DNA of 64,000 nucleotides, taken from assembly GCF_018499875.1 (NCBI RefSeq), contig NZ_JAHBAY010000003.1, positions 248,001 through 312,000 of the forward strand, read 5' to 3'. The position numbers were made by a program, and so were the translations under genes. The first letter of the stretch is position 1. Each line of letters begins with the position of its first letter. Of the stretch, positions 49,076 through 58,661 are shown one piece after another. The notes beneath the pieces are model-generated. The model saw only the letters and a list, made by a program, of their open reading frames with translations, ran no database searches and was not told the DNA's origin. This DNA comes from Kineosporia corallincola (lineage in GTDB: Bacteria; Actinomycetota; Actinomycetes; Actinomycetales; Kineosporiaceae).

Positions 49076-51057
49076 CAGGAGTTCCTCCCCGGGCCGGACG
49101 TGGTGACGTGGTCCTGGTCGGCGGAACCGCCTCCCGGATCACCCGGTTCGAGACCGGCCTCCCGGGCCGCGGCCGCGCGCCGGGCGGCGATGCTCTCGCC
49201 CTCACCGGTCGGGCCGGAGGGCCGCACCCGGCCCCGGCCGGCGTACGCGGAGGGCCGGCCGAGCTGCGCCGGGCTGAAGCCCGACAGCGCGTGACCGCCC
49301 GAGAAGAAGTGCATGCGCGACAGCATGGTCACCGCGGGCTTGGTGAACAGGAAGACGATGACGACGTCGATCAGCGTGGTCAGGCCCAGGGTGAAGGCGA
49401 ACCCACGGACACCGCCGACGGCCACCAGGTAGAGCACGATGGCGGCGATGAAGTTGACCGCGTCGGAGGCCAGGATGGTGCGCTTGGCGCGGTCCCAGCC
49501 GGCCTCCACCGCGGAGGTCAGCGGCCGGCCCTCGCGCACCTCGTCGCGGACCCGCTCGAAGTACACGATGAACGAGTCGGCGGTGATACCGATGGCCACG
49601 ATCAGGCCGGTGACACCCGCGAGACTCAGCCGGTAGCCCTCGGTCTCACCGAGCAGCACGACCAGGCCGTAGGTGAGCGCACCGGCGATGCCGAGACTGA
49701 ACACCGTGACCAGGCCCAGGGCCCGGTACTGGAGCAGCGAGTAGATCACGACCAGCACCAGACCGATCAGGCCGGCCAGCAGACCGCGCTCCAGCTGCTC
49801 GCCACCGAGCAGCGCGGAGATCTGGTTCTGCGTCTGCACCTGGAACGACACCGGCAGCGAACCGAATTTCAGCTGCTGGGCGAGCAGTTCGGCCGAGTCC
49901 TGGGTGAAGCTGCCGGAGATCTCTGCCTGGCCGTTGGTGATGGCCGAGTTCGTGGTGGGTGCCGAGACCACGAGCTGGTCCAGCACGATCGCGAACTGGT
50001 TCTGCGAGCCGGTCAGCTGGATCAGGCGGCTGGTGACCTCGCCGAACTTCTTCGAGCCGTCGGAGTTGAACTCCAGGTTGACCACCCAGGCACCGGTGGA
50101 GAAGCCCTGGCTGTTGGCCTGGAGACCGGCCGTGGCGTCGCTGATGTCGGAGCCGGGGACCTCGACCGGGCCGAGGATGTACTTGTACAGGCCGTCCTGG
50201 TCACAGGTGACCAGCGGCTTGTCCGCGGCGACCGCGTTGCTCTGGATCTTCGCCGGGTCCGAGCAGGTCTCCGCCGTGTACTGCGCGTAGAGCTCCTCGG
50301 TGATCTGCGAAAGATCCGACGCTGTGCCGGTGCTCGCGTCGGTGGTGGCGGTGGTGTCGTCACTGCTCGCCGTCGCCGAGGAGGTGGCGGACGGGTCGGC
50401 GGACGCCGCCGCGGACGACTCGGCCGTGGACGCGGCGCTCGGCGAGGAGGTGGCCTCGTCGGTCGGCGTGGCGTCGGCCCGCAGGGCCTTCGGCACCACT
50501 CGCTTGTTCTCGTCCGCGTCGTCGGAGGAGTCGCCCTGCTCGGCCTTCTCGGTGGCCTTGGCCGACGCCTTGGCGCTCGTGGACGCCTTCGGGGTGGCGT
50601 CGGCGCTGCTGGTGGTCGACGGCGTGGGGGTGGCTGTCGAGGTGGCGGTGGTGGTCACCGCCTCGGACACCAGAACGGGGCGGAAGTTCATCTGCGCCGA
50701 CTGCTTGACCAGGTTGAGCGTGGCCTCGTCGGGATCGCCGGGCAGCGAGACGACGATGTTCTTGCCGCTCTGCGTGGTGATCTCGGCCTCGGAGACACCG
50801 GAACCGTTGACCCGCTGGCGGATCACGTTCACGGCCTCGTCCAGCTGTTCGCTGGTCGGAGTCACGTTCTCGCCGTTCAGGGGCGTCGGCTCGAGGATGA
50901 TCTCGGTGCCGCCCTCGAGGTCGAGTGCGAGCGCCGGGGTCCAGCCGCCGTTCGACGTCACCGTGCGGATGCCGACCACGGCGTACACGACGGCGAGGAT
51001 CGCGACCAAGAACAGCAGTGCCCGACCTGGTCGGGAGGCGTTGCTGGATCGTGCCAC
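49075..51057 (-). CDS. secD: Protein translocase subunit SecD with low-complexity insertion
   Basis: SecD, 660 residues: N-terminal helix (about 12-30), DLEGGTEIIL, P1 domain with VIRQRVNGSGVSEAEI, and a C-terminal six-helix region with ALTYGLVVLLGETEGYRLSLAGVTG (in part), GIGITADSFIVYFERVRDEVREG and NFIAAIVLYLVAVGGVRGFAFTLG (in part). Residues about 134-248 are an Ala/Ser/Thr/Asp-rich insertion inside P1, facing outside the membrane. GTG start at 51057 with only a weak ribosome binding site. Followed by secF in a TGATG overlap. Confidence 0.95.
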   Translation of the reverse strand: MARSSNASRPGRALLFLVAILAVVYAVVGIRTVTSNGGWTPALALDLEGGTEIILEPTPLNGENVTPTSEQLDEAVNVIRQRVNGSGVSEAEITTQSGKNIVVSLPGDPDEATLNLVKQSAQMNFRPVLVSEAVTTTATSTATPTPSTTSSADATPKASTSAKASAKATEKAEQGDSSDDADENKRVVPKALRADATPTDEATSSPSAASTAESSAAASADPSATSSATASSDDTTATTDASTGTASDLSQITEELYAQYTAETCSDPAKIQSNAVAADKPLVTCDQDGLYKYILGPVEVPGSDISDATAGLQANSQGFSTGAWVVNLEFNSDGSKKFGEVTSRLIQLTGSQNQFAIVLDQLVVSAPTTNSAITNGQAEISGSFTQDSAELLAQQLKFGSLPVSFQVQTQNQISALLGGEQLERGLLAGLIGLVLVVIYSLLQYRALGLVTVFSLGIAGALTYGLVVLLGETEGYRLSLAGVTGLIVAIGITADSFIVYFERVRDEVREGRPLTSAVEAGWDRAKRTILASDAVNFIAAIVLYLVAVGGVRGFAFTLGLTTLIDVVIVFLFTKPAVTMLSRMHFFSGGHALSGFSPAQLGRPSAYAGRGRVRPSGPTGEGESIAARRAAAAREAGLEPGDPGGGSADQDHVTTSGPGRNS

Positions 51058-51114
51058 GGTAGAGGGTCTCTTCTCGTTCTCGAGACGGCTGGCGCCGTCG
51101 CAGTCTGGGCCGGA

Positions 51115-51504
51115 TTACCGGCCGTCGGGTCCGGTGCCGCCGTCGGTGGCGTCGGAGTTCGGGGGTGCGGCGTATCCGGCCTCGGACCGGATGTCCTCAC
51201 TGGCGGTACTTTCGGAGCTGGCGGTACTTTCGGAGCTCGCGGTGCCGTCGGGCTCGCCGGGGGTGGAGACGACCTGCCCGATGGCCCGCTTGTTCCACCG
51301 GGTGTGCACGCCGGGCGCGATCTCCAGGATCACAGCCTCTTCTTCCACCGCGACGACCTCGGCGTACAGCCCCGCGGTGGTCATGATCTGCGTGCCGGGC
51401 CGGACCGAGTCCTGCGTCGCCATCAGTTCACGCTGCTGCTTGCGGCCCCGGCTCACCATCAGCCAGAGCAGGACCAGCGGAACCGCCAGAATGATCAGTT
51501 CCAC
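51115..51504 (-). CDS. yajC: Preprotein translocase accessory subunit YajC
   Basis: Small single-pass partner of SecDF. The start ELIILAVPLVLLWLMVSRGRKQQRE and the SH3-like domain SVRPGTQIMTTAGLYAEVVAVEE are family hallmarks; the C-terminal 40 residues are a Ser/Thr/Glu tail with SESTAS repeats from an 18-bp DNA array. I start at GTG 51504 because GGAG lies 11 bases upstream; a GTG at 51516 would overlap that GGAG. The next genes, secD and secF, follow in order. Confidence 0.88.
   Translation of the reverse strand: MELIILAVPLVLLWLMVSRGRKQQRELMATQDSVRPGTQIMTTAGLYAEVVAVEEEAVILEIAPGVHTRWNKRAIGQVVSTPGEPDGTASSESTASSESTASEDIRSEAGYAAPPNSDATDGGTGPDGR
51200..51235. repeat. 18-bp tandem repeat in yajC
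   Basis: Two exact copies of CTGGCGGTACTTTCGGAG (51200 and 51218) and a partial third encode the SESTAS repeats of the YajC tail. Confidence 0.8.
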
Positions 51505-51815
51505 GTCGTCACCCACTCCGTCGAAGAAGTCGTCCTCATCGTCCCAACCTCATGTCCGCCGCTGCCCGGGCCTTCCGAGGTCCTAGTCGGCCGGCGCGGC
51601 CGTCAGGTTGCCTTTCGGCACCAACCGACCATCATGCCCGACCTCGGCGCGCTCGTGAGCACGCATGCTCCCACAGCGAACTGGGTGCTCCGTTCACCTG
51701 ACCTCTGAGCAGGACCGTTCTCCGCCGTCCACGGGCCGGGTGACCCATGGTGGACGACGGGAACCGCTCATCGACAGTTCGCCCGACATCTCTTGTCACA
51801 GCGCAGGTCCCGGTC
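51505..51815. other. Gap between yajC and ruvB
   Basis: These 311 bases hold no gene I can support. They must contain the yajC-secDF promoter and the end of the ruvCAB transcript. An imperfect inverted repeat around GTCCAC (51727-51732) and GTGGAC (51750-51755) is the best terminator candidate. Confidence 0.45.
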
Positions 51816-53006
51816 TCACGTCTCCGGGTCGGGCAGCGGCTGCTGCACCGCGCCGGAGCGGCTGCTGAGCGTGCCGCCGCCGGCGCCGGCACCGGTCCAG
51901 GCAAACCCGGCCGGTGCGGTCAGACCCAGGTGTTCCCAGGTGGCGGGGGTGGCGATGCGCCCACGCGGAGTGCGGCCGAGCAGTCCCTCGCGCACCAGGA
52001 ACGGCTCCGAGACGGTCTCGACCGTCTCCGGTTCCTCGCCCACCGCGACGGCCAGGGTGGAGAGACCGACCGGGCCGCCGGCGAAGCGGCGGCACAGCGC
52101 CTCCAGCACCGAGCGGTCGAGACGGTCGAGACCCCGTTCGTCCACGGCGTAAACCTCCAGAGCGGCCCGGGCGGCGACGATGTCGAGCACCCCGTCGCCC
52201 CGAACCTGCGCCCAGTCCCGCACACGGCGCAGAAGACGGTTGGCGATACGCGGTGTGCCACGCGAGCGCCCGGCGATCTCGGCCGCCGCCTCGGCGGTGA
52301 GCCGGACCCCCAGCAGCTCGGCGGAACGCCGCAGCACCTGCTCCAGCTCGGCCGGGGCGTAGAAGTCGAGGTGGCCGGTGAAGCCGAACCGGTCGCGCAG
52401 CGGGCCCGGCAGCATGCCCGCCCGGGTGGTGGCCCCGACCAGGGTGAAGGGCGGCAGGTCGAGCGGAATCGCCGTGGCGCCAGGCCCTTTGCCCACCACC
52501 ACGTCGACCCGGAAGTCTTCCATCGCGACGTAGAGCATCTCCTCGGCGGGGCGCGCGACGCGGTGGATCTCGTCGACGAACAGCACCTCGCCCTCGCCGA
52601 GTGAGGAGAGCACCGCGGCCAGGTCGCCGGCGTGCTGGATGGCCGGGCCGCTGGTGACCCGCAGCGGGGCGTTCAGCTCGTGGGCCACGATCATCGCGAG
52701 CGTGGTCTTGCCCAGGCCGGGGGGCCCGGACAGCAGCAGGTGATCGGGAGTGGTGCCGCGGGCCTTGGCGGCGTCCAGCACCAGGCTGAGCTGTTCGCGC
52801 ACCACCTGCTGGCCCACGAAATCGGCCAGCAGCTGCGGCCTCAGCGCCCCCTCGACCAGCCGGTCGTCCAGATTCGCGCCGGAGTTCAGCAGTTCCAGCG
52901 ACTCGTCCGGGCCGCCGGGCACCTCACCGGCCAGGCCACCGGCCGGGCCGTCGATAGGGCCGCCGGTCAGGTCGTGGTCCGGGTCGCGGCCGGGCAGGCC
53001 CGTCAT
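51816..53006 (-). CDS. ruvB: Holliday junction helicase motor RuvB
   Basis: AAA+ motor of RuvAB branch migration. Walker [12 protein letters not shown], Walker [17 protein letters not shown], sensor [18 protein letters not shown] with the arginine finger, and the C-terminal winged helix ([20 protein letters not shown]) are present. At 396 residues it has about 45 extra Gly/Asp/Pro-rich N-terminal residues and a Gly-rich tail. The ATG overlaps the ruvA stop (ATGA), which fixes the start; the open frame upstream lies inside ruvA. Confidence 0.96.
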   Translation of the reverse strand: MTGLPGRDPDHDLTGGPIDGPAGGLAGEVPGGPDESLELLNSGANLDDRLVEGALRPQLLADFVGQQVVREQLSLVLDAAKARGTTPDHLLLSGPPGLGKTTLAMIVAHELNAPLRVTSGPAIQHAGDLAAVLSSLGEGEVLFVDEIHRVARPAEEMLYVAMEDFRVDVVVGKGPGATAIPLDLPPFTLVGATTRAGMLPGPLRDRFGFTGHLDFYAPAELEQVLRRSAELLGVRLTAEAAAEIAGRSRGTPRIANRLLRRVRDWAQVRGDGVLDIVAARAALEVYAVDERGLDRLDRSVLEALCRRFAGGPVGLSTLAVAVGEEPETVETVSEPFLVREGLLGRTPRGRIATPATWEHLGLTAPAGFAWTGAGAGGGTLSSRSGAVQQPLPDPET

Positions 53007-53638
53007 CCTGTGCGCCCGAGCTGACGCAGCGCGGCCCGCAGCACCTGGGCCATGTCGGGGGTGGCACCGGAGTCGTGCAGCGGCACCGCGGCGTCGGGCC
53101 CGCCGACCACCTTGTCGACCGCGTCGGAGGCGGCCTTGGCCGGCCAGCCCAGCCCGGTGAGCGCATCGAGCACCTGATCGCGCCATCCGCTCTCGGCAAC
53201 GGGTTTCGCGGCGCCGGCCGCGGTGGCCCCGCCGCTGGGGGCGCCCAGCCGGTCGGTGAGCTCCAGCACGATGCGCTGCGCGCCTTTGCGACCGATGCCG
53301 GGCACCTTGGTCAGCGCGGTGAGGTCTTGGTTGGCGACGGCCTGGCGCAGCCCCTCGGGCGTGTGCACGGCGAGCATGGCCAGTGCCAGCCGCGGCCCGA
53401 TGCCTGAGACCGTCTGGACGATCTCGAACACGTCCCGCTCGTCGGCCCCGGCGAAACCGAACAGGGTGAGCGAGTCTTCCCGCACCACCATGCTGGTGGC
53501 CAGCTCGGCCTCCTGCCCGGGCCGCAGCTCTGCCAGCGTGCCCGGCGTGGCCTGCACCAGCAGCCCGACACCGCCGACCTCGACCACCACCGAGTCCAGC
53601 CGGACGGCCGCCACCCGTCCCCGCACCGACGCGATCAC
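53003..53638 (-). CDS. ruvA: Holliday junction DNA-binding subunit RuvA
   Basis: Tetrameric junction-binding partner of RuvB. The 211 residues begin [24 protein letters not shown] (in part, OB domain), contain the two helix-hairpin-helix motifs ([13 protein letters not shown] and [16 protein letters not shown]) and the C-terminal RuvB-binding domain ([20 protein letters not shown]). GTG 53638 is chosen because it gives the standard MIASVRG start and has GAGGAG five bases upstream. Confidence 0.96.
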   Translation of the reverse strand: MIASVRGRVAAVRLDSVVVEVGGVGLLVQATPGTLAELRPGQEAELATSMVVREDSLTLFGFAGADERDVFEIVQTVSGIGPRLALAMLAVHTPEGLRQAVANQDLTALTKVPGIGRKGAQRIVLELTDRLGAPSGGATAAGAAKPVAESGWRDQVLDALTGLGWPAKAASDAVDKVVGGPDAAVPLHDSGATPDMAQVLRAALRQLGRTG

Positions 53639-53785
53639 CGCGACTCCTCGCCTCCGAACATCTGTACGAGAAGGCAATCTAGCCGGACCCACCGACAGAA
53701 CCGGTCAGGAGACCGCACCGGCGCGCCTTTTCCGGTCGAACGCACCGTTTTGCGGATCGCCGGGTCGCCGCCCGGCACACCGACA

Positions 53786-53894
53786 CCGCCCGCCGCCTCG
53801 ACGCCGCCCGCCGCCTCGACCCCACTTGTTGCCTGAACGTCACTTGTTGCCTGAACGCCACTCGTTGCCTCAACGCGTTCGTTGCCTCAACGCT
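53786..53894. repeat. Six 18-bp tandem repeats between ruvC and ruvA
   Basis: Two copies of CCGCCCGCCGCCTCGACS (53786-53821) adjoin four copies of a CACTTGTTGCCTGAACGT-type unit (53823-53894, last unit diverged). The array starts inside the last codons of ruvC and continues past its stop. In the ruvC frame it would read as VEATSG/VQATSD/VEAAGG hexapeptides. Confidence 0.8.
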
Positions 53895-54564
53895 GGCGAG
53901 ACTTCTTCCGCGACGCCTCGATCGCCGCCACCCACGCCTTCTGCGCCCGGGTGGCCCCACCAGCACCCGCCCCACCACCGGCACCCGCCCCACCACCCGA
54001 AACGGCCCCGCCCCCCGAAACGGCCCCGCCCGAGACCGTCCGCCCGGCCGGAGCTCCGCCACCGGCCGCGACACCGCCGCCCGAGAGCGCCGTCCCGTCC
54101 CGCCAGAGGTGACAGATCGCCAGGGCCAGGGCATCGGCGGCATCCGCCGGCCGGGGAGCCTCGGCGAGCTGGAGAATGCGCTGCACCATGGCGGTGACCT
54201 GGGCCTTGTCCGCACGGCCGGACCCGGTGACGGCGGCCTTCACCTCGCTCGGCGTGTGCAGCACCACCGGGATGCCGCGGCGGGCGGCGGCCAGCACGGT
54301 GACCCCCGCCGCCTGCGCGGTGCCCATCACCGTGGACAGGTTGTTCTGGCTGAAGACCCGCTCGACCGCGACCACGTCGGGACGCACCCGGTCCATCCAG
54401 CCCTCGACGCCGTCACTGATCCCGAGCAGGCGGGCTCCGAGGTCATGGCCGGCCGGGGTACGGATGACGTCGACCGCCACCATCCGGGCGCGACGCCCGG
54501 GCAGCCCGTCGACCACCCCCACGCCACATCTGGTCAGGCCGGGGTCGACACCGAGAACACGCAT
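53887..54564 (-). CDS. ruvC: Holliday junction resolvase RuvC
   Basis: RNase H-fold endonuclease that resolves four-way junctions. Acidic active-site residues lie in [12 protein letters not shown] (Asp7), [12 protein letters not shown] (Glu) and [14 protein letters not shown] (two Asp). From about residue 170 the 225-residue protein has a Gly/Ala/Ser-rich insertion ([16 protein letters not shown]) before the usual basic C-terminal helix ([21 protein letters not shown], in part). ATG 54564 gives MRVLGVDPG. The TGA stop lies in an 18-bp repeat array, and the frame stays open for 83 more codons up to the ruvA start. Confidence 0.95.
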   Translation of the reverse strand: MRVLGVDPGLTRCGVGVVDGLPGRRARMVAVDVIRTPAGHDLGARLLGISDGVEGWMDRVRPDVVAVERVFSQNNLSTVMGTAQAAGVTVLAAARRGIPVVLHTPSEVKAAVTGSGRADKAQVTAMVQRILQLAEAPRPADAADALALAICHLWRDGTALSGGGVAAGGGAPAGRTVSGGAVSGGGAVSGGGAGAGGGAGAGGATRAQKAWVAAIEASRKKSRQR

Positions 54565-54648
54565 GAGAGCACGATCACAGCCCAAACCGGGCGGAGCCGG
54601 GAGCGACACCGACAACACATGTCACAACCGGCTCCGGCACGGAGAGAA

Positions 54649-55407
54649 CTACTCGGCGTCGACGAGCGCCATGACCTCGTCGGAGACGTCGAAGTTGGCG
54701 TAGACGTTCTGCACGTCGTCGCTGTCTTCCAGGGCGTCGATCAGCTTGAAGATCTTGCGCGCGCCGTCCTCGTCGAGGGGGACGTTCATCGACGGCACGA
54801 ACTGGGCCTCGGCCGAGTCGTAGTCGATGGAGGCGTCGACCAGCGCGGTGCGCACGGCCACCAGGTCGGTGGCCTCGCTCAGCACCTCGAACACCTCGCC
54901 CTGGTCGTTGACCTCCTCGGCCCCGGCCTCGAGCACGGCCTCGAGCACCGTGTCCTCGGTCAGGCCGTCGGTCTTCGGCACCACCACGACGCCCTTGCGG
55001 TTGAACAGGTACGCCACGCTGCCCGGGTCGGCCATCGCGCCGTTGTTGCGGGTCATCGCGGTGCGGACCTCCATGGCGGCCCGGTTGCGGTTGTCCGACA
55101 GGCACTCGATCAGCAGCGCGACACCGTTGGGGCCGTAGCCCTCGTACATGATCGTCTGGTAGTCGGCCCCGCCGCCCTCGGCGCCGGAACCACGCTTGAC
55201 CGCGTTGTCGATGTTGTTGTTCGGCACCGACGACTTCTTCGCCTTCTGGATGGCGTCGTACAGCGTCGGGTTGCCGGCCGGGTCACCGCCGCCCGTGCGG
55301 GCCGCGACCTCGATGTTCTTGATCAGCTTGGCGAACATCTTGCCACGCTTGGCGTCGATGACGGCTTTCTTGTGCTTGGTGGTAGCCCACTTGGAGTGGC
55401 CGGACAT
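54649..55407 (-). CDS. yebC: YebC/PmpR-family protein (TACO1-like)
   Basis: YebC-family protein, 252 residues: [22 protein letters not shown] at the start (in part), [25 protein letters not shown] (in part), [22 protein letters not shown] (in part) and the three-domain length. Historically called transcriptional regulators; recent work links YebC2-type proteins to translation of polyproline stretches, while YebC1 sits next to ruvC as here. GGGAGG lies before the ATG. 84 bp upstream of ruvC on the same strand. Confidence 0.95.
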   Translation of the reverse strand: MSGHSKWATTKHKKAVIDAKRGKMFAKLIKNIEVAARTGGGDPAGNPTLYDAIQKAKKSSVPNNNIDNAVKRGSGAEGGGADYQTIMYEGYGPNGVALLIECLSDNRNRAAMEVRTAMTRNNGAMADPGSVAYLFNRKGVVVVPKTDGLTEDTVLEAVLEAGAEEVNDQGEVFEVLSEATDLVAVRTALVDASIDYDSAEAQFVPSMNVPLDEDGARKIFKLIDALEDSDDVQNVYANFDVSDEVMALVDAE

Positions 55408-55496
55408 CGGGTCGCCTCCCGTTTAGCAAAACAATTCAGAAACCAAAGCTCAGCGAGCAATCCTACTCATGCGCGGCCGGTCCCGGATGCACGCCC

Positions 55497-56981
55497 TCAG
55501 CGCACGGCCTCGGCCGCGTCCGGTCCGGGGCTCCTCGTCGTCCCCGATTCAGGTGTGAGCGACTCCGCCGCCAGCCCCGCCGCCGTGCGCTCGGCGCTGT
55601 CCCGGGCCCACTTTCCCGAGGTCGCGACACCGACGACGAGCGCCAGCAGCGCCGACCCGGCGACCACCCACCAGCCGGTGTGGGCCGCGGACAACCGCGA
55701 GGCCGCGTCCGGGTCCGCGCCGAGCGCCGCCGTGTAGACGGACCCGACCACGGCCACGCCGACGCAGGTGCCGACCTGCCGGCTGGTGGAGGCCACGGCG
55801 GCCGCCAGACCGGCCTGCGAGGGCGGCATCCCGGAGACCGCGGTGGCGGTGATCGGGGCGTTCAGGAAGCCGAATCCGATACCGAACAGGGCGTAGGACC
55901 CGAGCAGCAGCACCCGCGGCTGGCCGGGCTCCATGAAGGTCAGGGCCACGGTGCCGGCCACCATCCCGAGCCCGCCGATCACCAGGGACGGACGGGTGCC
56001 GTAGGCGCCGACCATGCGCCCGGAGATCGGGGCCAGCGCCATCACCACCAGGGCCATCGGCAGCAGGTGCAGGCCGGCCTGGAACGGCGTCAGGCCCAGG
56101 TCGTTCTGGAGGTAGAGGGTGTTCACGAACAGGCACCCGGCGAACGCGGCGAACGCCGTGAGCGCGATCAGCGTGGCCCCGGAGAACGTCGCGCTGCGGA
56201 AGAAGCGCACGTCGAGAAGTGGCTCGGGGCGGCGCTTCTCGTAGGCCACCAGGCCCACCGCGGCGATCACCGCGACGGCCAGCAGCCCGATCACCAGCGG
56301 CGAGTCCCAGCCCAGGTGAGGCACCTCGATCACCGCGTAGATCAGCGACGCCAGGACGACGATCACCAGCAACTGACCGACCGGGTCGATCCGGCGGGCC
56401 CGCCCGGCCTTGGACTCCGGCACGAACAGCGCGGTCAGCACGAGGGCGAGCAGGCCGATCGGCACGTTGATGACGAAGATCCAGCGCCAGCCCACGGTGT
56501 CGACCAGGAAGCCGCCGAGGATCGGCCCGACGGCGATGCTGACGCCGACCACGGCGCTCCAGATCCCGATCGCCCGGGCCCGCTCCTGCCGGTCGGGGAA
56601 GGTGTTCGTGACGATCGACAGCGCCACCGGGTTCATCATCGAGGCGCCGGCACCCTGGACCATCCGGAACACGATCAGCCAGCCCAGGTCGGGGGCCAGG
56701 CTGCACAGCGCGGAGCCGAGCACGAAGATCGTCAGGCCGGTCTGGAAGGTGCGCCGCCGGCCGATCCGGTCGCCGGTCGAGCCGGAGAGCATGAGCAGAC
56801 TGGCCAGCACCAGCGTGTAGGAGTCCAGCGCCCATTGCAGCCCGGACACCGACGAGCCCAGGTCTTCCTGGAGCGACGGCAGGGCCACGTTCAGGACCGT
56901 GGTCTCCAGCCCGACGATCAATATGCTCATGCAGCAGATCGCCAGCACCAGGTAGCGGCGGGAAGTACTCAGCTCGGGCAT
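55497..56981 (-). CDS. MFS exporter, DHA2 (14-helix) family
   Basis: A 494-residue transporter of the EmrB/QacA type. Motif A is GDRIGRRRTFQTGL, motif C GPILGGFLVDTVGWRWIFVINVP (in part) and the N-terminal D1 motif is LETTVLNVALPSLQEDLG; fourteen hydrophobic segments can be counted. Substrates of such pumps are drugs, dyes or secondary metabolites. It separates yebC from pdxT, which are neighbours in M. tuberculosis and Streptomyces as I recall them, so it looks like a lineage insertion with its own promoter. No regulator gene lies beside it. Confidence 0.9.
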   Translation of the reverse strand: MPELSTSRRYLVLAICCMSILIVGLETTVLNVALPSLQEDLGSSVSGLQWALDSYTLVLASLLMLSGSTGDRIGRRRTFQTGLTIFVLGSALCSLAPDLGWLIVFRMVQGAGASMMNPVALSIVTNTFPDRQERARAIGIWSAVVGVSIAVGPILGGFLVDTVGWRWIFVINVPIGLLALVLTALFVPESKAGRARRIDPVGQLLVIVVLASLIYAVIEVPHLGWDSPLVIGLLAVAVIAAVGLVAYEKRRPEPLLDVRFFRSATFSGATLIALTAFAAFAGCLFVNTLYLQNDLGLTPFQAGLHLLPMALVVMALAPISGRMVGAYGTRPSLVIGGLGMVAGTVALTFMEPGQPRVLLLGSYALFGIGFGFLNAPITATAVSGMPPSQAGLAAAVASTSRQVGTCVGVAVVGSVYTAALGADPDAASRLSAAHTGWWVVAGSALLALVVGVATSGKWARDSAERTAAGLAAESLTPESGTTRSPGPDAAEAVR

Positions 56982-57019
56982 CGGGACTCTCGTTCGTGAA
57001 GCAACCGCAGGTCGTTACC

Positions 57020-57029
57020 TAGGCTAACC
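57020..57029. promoter_or_regulatory. Possible partial IdeR/DtxR-type site upstream of the MFS exporter
   Basis: TAGGCTAACC is identical to the core of the IdeR/DtxR box (TTAGGTTAGGCTAACCTAA), but the flanks fit poorly (about 12 of 19 overall). It lies 39 bp upstream of the exporter start. Iron control of the exporter is only a possibility. Confidence 0.25.
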
Positions 57030-57088
57030 AACCAGCCGGCGAAGCGAACTGTTCCCCCGGCCCGAGAACCAGGTCTCCCGGGCACGAC

Positions 57089-57706
57089 TCAGCGGTTCGC
57101 GCGGGTCTTCTCCACGTGGTCCCCGACCATCGCGGCGAACAGCCGGTGCACCCGGTGGTCGCCGGTGATCTCCGGGTGGAACGAGGTGGCCAGCAGGTTT
57201 CCCTGGCGGACGGCGACCGGGTGCCCCTCCGGCGACCGCGCGAGCACCTCCGCACCGGCCCCGACCTCCTCCACCCAGGGCGCCCGGATGAAGACGGCGT
57301 GCACCGGACCGCCCTCCACCCCGGCGACGTCCAGGTCGGCCTCGAACGAGTCCACCTGCCGCCCGAAGGCGTTGCGCCGCACCGTGACGTCCAGACCGCC
57401 GAGGGTCTGCTGGCCCGGCGCCGCGTCGACCAGCCGGTCGGCGAGCAGGATCATCCCGGCGCACGAACCGTAGGCGGGAAGACCGGCGTCCAGAAGCCGT
57501 TTCAGCGGATCACGCAGCTCGAAGACGCGGGTGAGCTTGTCGATCGTGGTCGACTCGCCCCCGGGGATCACGATGCCGGACAGGCCCTCCAGCTCGGCCG
57601 GGCGGCGGACCGCACGAGCCTCCACGCCGCAGGCCGCGAGGGCGGCCAGGTGCTCGCGGAAGTCACCCTGGACCGCGAGCACCCCGACCACGGGAGGAGT
57701 GGTCAC
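57089..57706 (-). CDS. pdxT: Pyridoxal 5'-phosphate synthase glutaminase subunit PdxT
   Basis: Class I glutaminase that supplies ammonia to PdxS. The 205 residues have [27 protein letters not shown], the nucleophile in [23 protein letters not shown] and the catalytic pair in [13 protein letters not shown] 57706 overlaps the pdxS stop (GTGA). Confidence 0.96.
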   Translation of the reverse strand: MTTPPVVGVLAVQGDFREHLAALAACGVEARAVRRPAELEGLSGIVIPGGESTTIDKLTRVFELRDPLKRLLDAGLPAYGSCAGMILLADRLVDAAPGQQTLGGLDVTVRRNAFGRQVDSFEADLDVAGVEGGPVHAVFIRAPWVEEVGAGAEVLARSPEGHPVAVRQGNLLATSFHPEITGDHRVHRLFAAMVGDHVEKTRANR

Positions 57707-58596
57707 CAGCCGCGCTCGGCGAGCCGGTGCGGCTGCGGGATCTCGTCGACGGTGATGCCGACCATCGCCTCGCCCAGCCCACGCGACACCTTGGCGATGA
57801 CGTCCGGGTCGTCGTGGAAGGTCGTGGCCTTGACGATGGCCTCGGCCCGGGCCACCGGGTTGCCGGACTTGAAGATGCCGGAGCCGACGAACACGCCGTC
57901 GGCACCCAGCTGCATCATCATCGCGGCGTCGGACGGGGTGGCGATGCCACCGGCCGTGAACAGCACCACCGGGAGCCTGCCGGTGGAGGCGATCTCGCGG
58001 ACCAGCTCCAGCGGGGCCTGGAGCTCCTTGGCCGCCACGTACAGCTCGTCGTCGTTCAGGCCGTGCAGGCGGCGCATCTCGGCGCTGATCGTGCGCATGT
58101 GGGTGGTGGCGTTGGACACGTCACCGGTGCCGGCCTCGCCCTTGGAGCGGATCATCGCCGCGCCCTCGGCGATCCGGCGCAGGGCCTCGCCCAGGTTGGT
58201 GGCGCCGCAGACGAAGGGCACCGTGAACTTCCACTTGTCGATGTGGTTGGCGTAGTCGGCCGGGGTGAGCACCTCGGACTCGTCGATGTAGTCCACGCCG
58301 AGCGACTGGAGCACCCGGGCCTCGACGAAGTGGCCGATGCGGGCCTTGGCCATCACCGGGATCGAGACGGCGGCCTGGATGCCGTCGATCATGTCCGGGT
58401 CGCTCATCCGGACCACGCCGCCCTGGGCGCGGATGTCGGCGGGCACCCGCTCCAGCGCCATCACGGCCACAGCCCCGGCGTCCTCGGCGATGCGGGCCTG
58501 GTCGGGCGTGACCACGTCCATGATCACCCCGCCCTTGAGCATCTCGGCCATGCCTCGTTTGACGAGGCCGGTTCCGGTAACAGGGGTGTCGGGCAC
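57703..58596 (-). CDS. pdxS: Pyridoxal 5'-phosphate synthase subunit PdxS
   Basis: TIM-barrel synthase that makes PLP from ribose 5-phosphate, glyceraldehyde 3-phosphate and ammonia. [36 protein letters not shown]-like text, the lysine in MAKARIGHF and [16 protein letters not shown] are diagnostic. I prefer GTG 58596 because GAGG stands six bases upstream; GTG 58608 is four codons longer and also possible. With pdxT it forms a two-gene unit; the gene upstream ends 65 bp away. Confidence 0.95.
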   Translation of the reverse strand: MPDTPVTGTGLVKRGMAEMLKGGVIMDVVTPDQARIAEDAGAVAVMALERVPADIRAQGGVVRMSDPDMIDGIQAAVSIPVMAKARIGHFVEARVLQSLGVDYIDESEVLTPADYANHIDKWKFTVPFVCGATNLGEALRRIAEGAAMIRSKGEAGTGDVSNATTHMRTISAEMRRLHGLNDDELYVAAKELQAPLELVREIASTGRLPVVLFTAGGIATPSDAAMMMQLGADGVFVGSGIFKSGNPVARAEAIVKATTFHDDPDVIAKVSRGLGEAMVGITVDEIPQPHRLAERGW

Positions 58597-58661
58597 GGGG
58601 TACCTCACACTGGCTTGAGCTGGCGGGACCGGGACCATCCGGATTCACGCACATGCTAAGC

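Noticed and set aside
54565-54648. Possible SOS box before ruvC
   Set aside because: I found no TCGAAC or GTTCGA element between yebC and ruvC.
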